DNA from: Halomonas halophila
GTDB lineage: Bacteria; Pseudomonadota; Gammaproteobacteria; Pseudomonadales; Halomonadaceae
Direction of reading: 5' to 3'
DNA: 7,924 nt
Assembly (NCBI GenBank): GCA_002433675.1
Contig: DJIP01000360.1
Location: 1-7,924 of the forward strand
Shown here in pieces: positions 5,937 to 7,924 of this stretch (positions are counted from its first letter, which is position 1; each line of letters begins with the position of its first letter). Both the position numbers and the translations under genes were made by a program. Below the pieces are notes generated by a model. It did not search any database. It was not told the DNA's origin and saw only the letters and a program-made list of their open reading frames with translations.

Positions 5937-6208
5937 TGCTGACCCCAGTTCGCTCAAGCCAGTTCAAGCGAGACGTAAAGCGGGTCCAGAAGCGCGGCAA
6001 GGACATGGACAAGCTACGCCGACTGCTGGGCCTGCTGCTTGAGCAAGCGCCCTTGCCGGATACCTACCAGGATCATGCATTGCAGGGAAACTGGAAGGGT
6101 TACCGAGATGCCCATATCGAGCCCGATTGGTTGTTGCTGTATCGCGTCGTGGATGACCAACTGCAATTGGCCCGGACAGGTAGCCACGCTGATCTCTTCC
6201 GTGAGTAG
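5936..6208 (+). CDS. yafQ: YafQ-type mRNA interferase toxin (RelE/ParE superfamily)
   Basis: A 90-residue basic protein strongly resembling E. coli YafQ, a ribosome-dependent endoribonuclease that cuts mRNA in the A site. The core LQGNWKGYRDAHIEPDW, followed by LLLYRV and RTGSHADLF, is the family signature. H47, H60, D64, H84 and F88 line up with YafQ H50, H63, D67, H87 and F91 at a constant offset of three, so the toxin looks catalytically intact. Its ATG overlaps the dinJ stop by one base and has only a weak ribosome site (AGG six bases before), so its synthesis probably depends on translation of the antitoxin. The pair sits between opgD and a TRAP operon with no integrase or flanking repeats in view. 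Confidence 0.93.
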   Translation: MLTPVRSSQFKRDVKRVQKRGKDMDKLRRLLGLLLEQAPLPDTYQDHALQGNWKGYRDAHIEPDWLLLYRVVDDQLQLARTGSHADLFRE

Positions 6209-6307
6209 GCTAGCCTGAAACCCTTTCCCGCATGGCGGTTCTCGACAGCACGACACAGGGAGATCCCCCTGCTCTCATCCTTTGCTCCCCCCCCCAACCC
6301 AGCCGAA

Positions 6308-6337
6308 TTGACCGCGTGGCGCCGCTTCCGGCATGAT
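6308..6337 (+). promoter_or_regulatory. Possible promoter of the TRAP transporter operon
   Basis: TTGACC (6308-6313, five of six to the -35 consensus) and CATGAT (6332-6337, four of six to the -10) are spaced 18 bases apart. Transcription would start near 6344, leaving a leader of about 110 bases before the solute-binding protein gene. A run of nine C residues lies just upstream at 6287-6295. No operator or riboswitch-like fold was recognised in the leader. Confidence 0.35.
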
Positions 6338-6454
6338 CGTGGCTGCTAGATCACTCCAACCTCTCAACAAAAACAAGGCGCTAGGCGGCTACCATCGTAA
6401 AGTGACGGCCCGCCGAGAAGACGCCATTTCGCTGAACACCACCAAGGAACCCCC

Positions 6455-7492
6455 ATGACACGCCACATCGCGCCCCGCCCCCTGGCCCTGACCACCCTGG
6501 CCGCCGGTATCGCCCTGTCCACGGCACTTGCCACCTCCACCGCCCAGGCCAACGACTTCGCCGACATGGACCCGGTCAAGCTGCGCCTGGCCCACGTGGT
6601 CAACGAGCAGGACGGCTTCCATATCGCCGCTACCAAGTTCGAGGAACTGGTCGAAGCCCGCACCGACGGCAAGGTCGACGTCGAGATCTTCCCCAACGCC
6701 ACCCTGGGCGATGAGCGCACCCTGCTCGAAGGCATGCAGATCGGCACCGTCGACATGGGCGTGATCACCAACGGTCCGGTGGCCAACTTCGTCGAGCCCA
6801 TGGCGGTGTTCGAACTGCCGTTCCTGTTCGCCTCGCCCGAAGAGGCCTACTCGGTGCTCGACGGCCCCATCGGCCAGGAACTGCTCGACAGGCTGGCCGA
6901 CGTCAACCTCAAGGGGCTGGCCTACGCCGAGCGCGGCTTCCGCAACCTGACCAACTCCGAGCGCCCGGTGGCAAGCCCCGAGGACATCGACGGCCTACGC
7001 ATCCGCGTCATGGAAAACCCGGTCTACGTCGACACCTTCCGTGAGCTCGGCGCCAACGCCGTGCCGATGGCCTGGACCGAGGCGCTGACCGCCATGCAGC
7101 AGGGCACCATCGATGGCCAAGAAAACCCGATCAACGTGATCCACTCGTTCAAGCTCAACGAGACCCAGGACTACATGACGCTGTCGCGCCACACCTACGC
7201 CCCGGCGATCTTCGTGATGGGCATGCCGTCCTGGCAGAAGCTGCCCGAGGCCGCCCAGGAGGTCGTCGAGGCCGCCGCCCAGGAAGCCGCCGAGTACGAG
7301 CGCGAGCAGAATGCCGCCATGGCCGAGCAGCAGCTTGCCGAACTCAAGGAAGCCGGCATGCAGATCGAGGAGTCCCCCGACATCGCCGCCTTCCAGGACG
7401 CCGTCGCTCCGGTCTACGAGACCTACGGCGAGCAGTTCGGCGACTACCTGCCGCGCATCCAGGATGCGCTGAAGGCCGGGGAGTCCAAGTAA
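6455..7492 (+). CDS. DctP-family TRAP transporter solute-binding protein
   Basis: A 345-residue periplasmic receptor. A Sec signal peptide (basic start, hydrophobic 9-26, TAQA ending at about A32) precedes the mature domain, which begins KLRLAHVVNEQDG. Family hallmarks follow: a GDERTLLEGMQIGTVDMG segment (85-102), FELPFLF (119-125), RGFRNLTN (160-167), LRIRVMENPVY (181-191) with the conserved carboxylate-binding arginine expected at R184, and GTIDGQENP (217-225). The C-terminal long helix (about 265-303) is Ala/Glu-rich. It delivers an organic acid, usually with a carboxylate group, to the DctQ/DctM membrane subunits driven by sodium. The exact substrate cannot be assigned, and it does not resemble the ectoine receptor TeaA as I remember it. 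AAGGA lies six bases before the ATG. The small-subunit gene follows with no gap. Confidence 0.92.
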   Translation: MTRHIAPRPLALTTLAAGIALSTALATSTAQANDFADMDPVKLRLAHVVNEQDGFHIAATKFEELVEARTDGKVDVEIFPNATLGDERTLLEGMQIGTVDMGVITNGPVANFVEPMAVFELPFLFASPEEAYSVLDGPIGQELLDRLADVNLKGLAYAERGFRNLTNSERPVASPEDIDGLRIRVMENPVYVDTFRELGANAVPMAWTEALTAMQQGTIDGQENPINVIHSFKLNETQDYMTLSRHTYAPAIFVMGMPSWQKLPEAAQEVVEAAAQEAAEYEREQNAAMAEQQLAELKEAGMQIEESPDIAAFQDAVAPVYETYGEQFGDYLPRIQDALKAGESK

Positions 7493-7924
7493 GTGCTGTC
7501 CCTGCTCGAACGCCTTGAGCGGGGACTCGACGCCGTGACACGCCCGGTGGTGTTCGCCGCCATGGCGGCGCTGATCGGCGTCATCTCCCTGCAGATCATC
7601 TCCCGGGTTGCCTTCACCGCGGTGGGCTGGACCGAAGAGGTCGCACGCTTTCTGCTGGTCTGGATCACCTTCCTCGCCGCCACCCTGGCCTACCGCGCCG
7701 GTCGTCATATCGCCGTGACCTTCGTGGTCGACGCCCTGCCCGGCCTTGGCGGACGCATCGCCAGGATCATCGCCCATCTGGTAGTGCTCGCCTTTCTGCT
7801 GGCGCTGATCGTCATCGGTTGGAACTACATGCAGTTGCAGAGCTTCCAGAAGTCGGCGTCGCTGCGCCTGTCGATGACCTGGGTCTACGCGGTAATGCCG
7901 CTGGCAGGCGCCTTGATGGCCTTC
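7493..7924 (+). CDS. TRAP transporter small permease subunit (DctQ family), 3' end missing
   Basis: An open frame of 144 codons runs to the window edge. It begins with a GTG directly after the TAA of the solute-binding protein gene (TAAGTG), with GGGGAG nine bases upstream inside the preceding gene. Visible membrane segments are about residues 18-36, 50-67, 91-110 and 129-144, fitting the four-helix DctQ fold. The family core is clear: SRVAF, GWTEEVARFLLVWITFLAA (45-63) and YRAGRHIAV. DctQ pairs with the large DctM subunit, whose gene presumably follows beyond the edge, to form the membrane part of the sodium-driven importer. Immediate abutment of the genes implies translational coupling. Confidence 0.9.
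   Translation, partial: MLSLLERLERGLDAVTRPVVFAAMAALIGVISLQIISRVAFTAVGWTEEVARFLLVWITFLAATLAYRAGRHIAVTFVVDALPGLGGRIARIIAHLVVLAFLLALIVIGWNYMQLQSFQKSASLRLSMTWVYAVMPLAGALMAF

Noticed and set aside
6256..6271. CAGGG-N6-CCCTG as a terminator after yafQ
   Set aside because: The stem is only 5 bp and no T tract follows, so it is too weak to call.
1..7924. CRISPR arrays, tRNA or rRNA genes, transposases, phage genes
   Set aside because: No spaced direct-repeat array, cloverleaf-like segment, transposase motif or phage protein was seen on either strand.

Overview
The window is GC-rich DNA from a Gram-negative bacterium, most likely a gammaproteobacterium and plausibly a Halomonas-like one. The basis is a Tat-exported OpgD, a periplasmic adaptor paired with a DUF2955 inner-membrane protein, an enteric-type DinJ/YafQ pair, a TRAP transporter, and acidic exported proteins. 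The lineage is an inference from gene content and composition; no rRNA or other phylogenetic marker is present.

Layout. (1) Positions 2-1186, + strand: the C-terminal part of a seven-bladed beta-propeller protein of the lactonase/YncE type, cut by the window edge. (2) Positions 1303-1330: a perfect 12-bp hairpin that fits a bidirectional terminator between convergent units. (3) Positions 1359-3537, - strand: a two-gene operon of a HlyD-type membrane-fusion protein followed by a DUF2955/FUSC-like 10-12-TM protein. The second gene overlaps the first by 11 bp and begins with an in-frame 24-bp tandem repeat. (4) Positions 3538-3809: a divergent intergenic region with an AT-rich inverted repeat and, next to the following gene, a degenerate ~52-bp duplication that can form alternative stems. 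(5) Positions 3810-5429, + strand: opgD, for periplasmic glucan maturation, without opgG or opgH beside it in view. (6) Positions 5430-5678: a spacer that ends in a good promoter with an operator-like inverted repeat at the expected transcription start. (7) Positions 5679-6208: a dinJ-yafQ toxin-antitoxin pair with a 1-nt overlap and all recognised toxin active-site residues. (8) Positions 6209-6454: a spacer with a C9 tract and a plausible promoter. (9) Positions 6455-7924: a TRAP solute-binding protein and the 5' part of the small membrane subunit (DctQ); the large subunit is presumably beyond the edge.

Together this is mostly an envelope and transport neighbourhood (export pair, periplasmic glucan enzyme, solute uptake) with a toxin-antitoxin cassette between opgD and the TRAP operon. 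Every gene falls in a known family. I see no convincing wholly new system. The less ordinary signals are the coding minisatellite at the start of the DUF2955 gene, the duplicated leader of opgD, and the compact promoter/operator of dinJ-yafQ.
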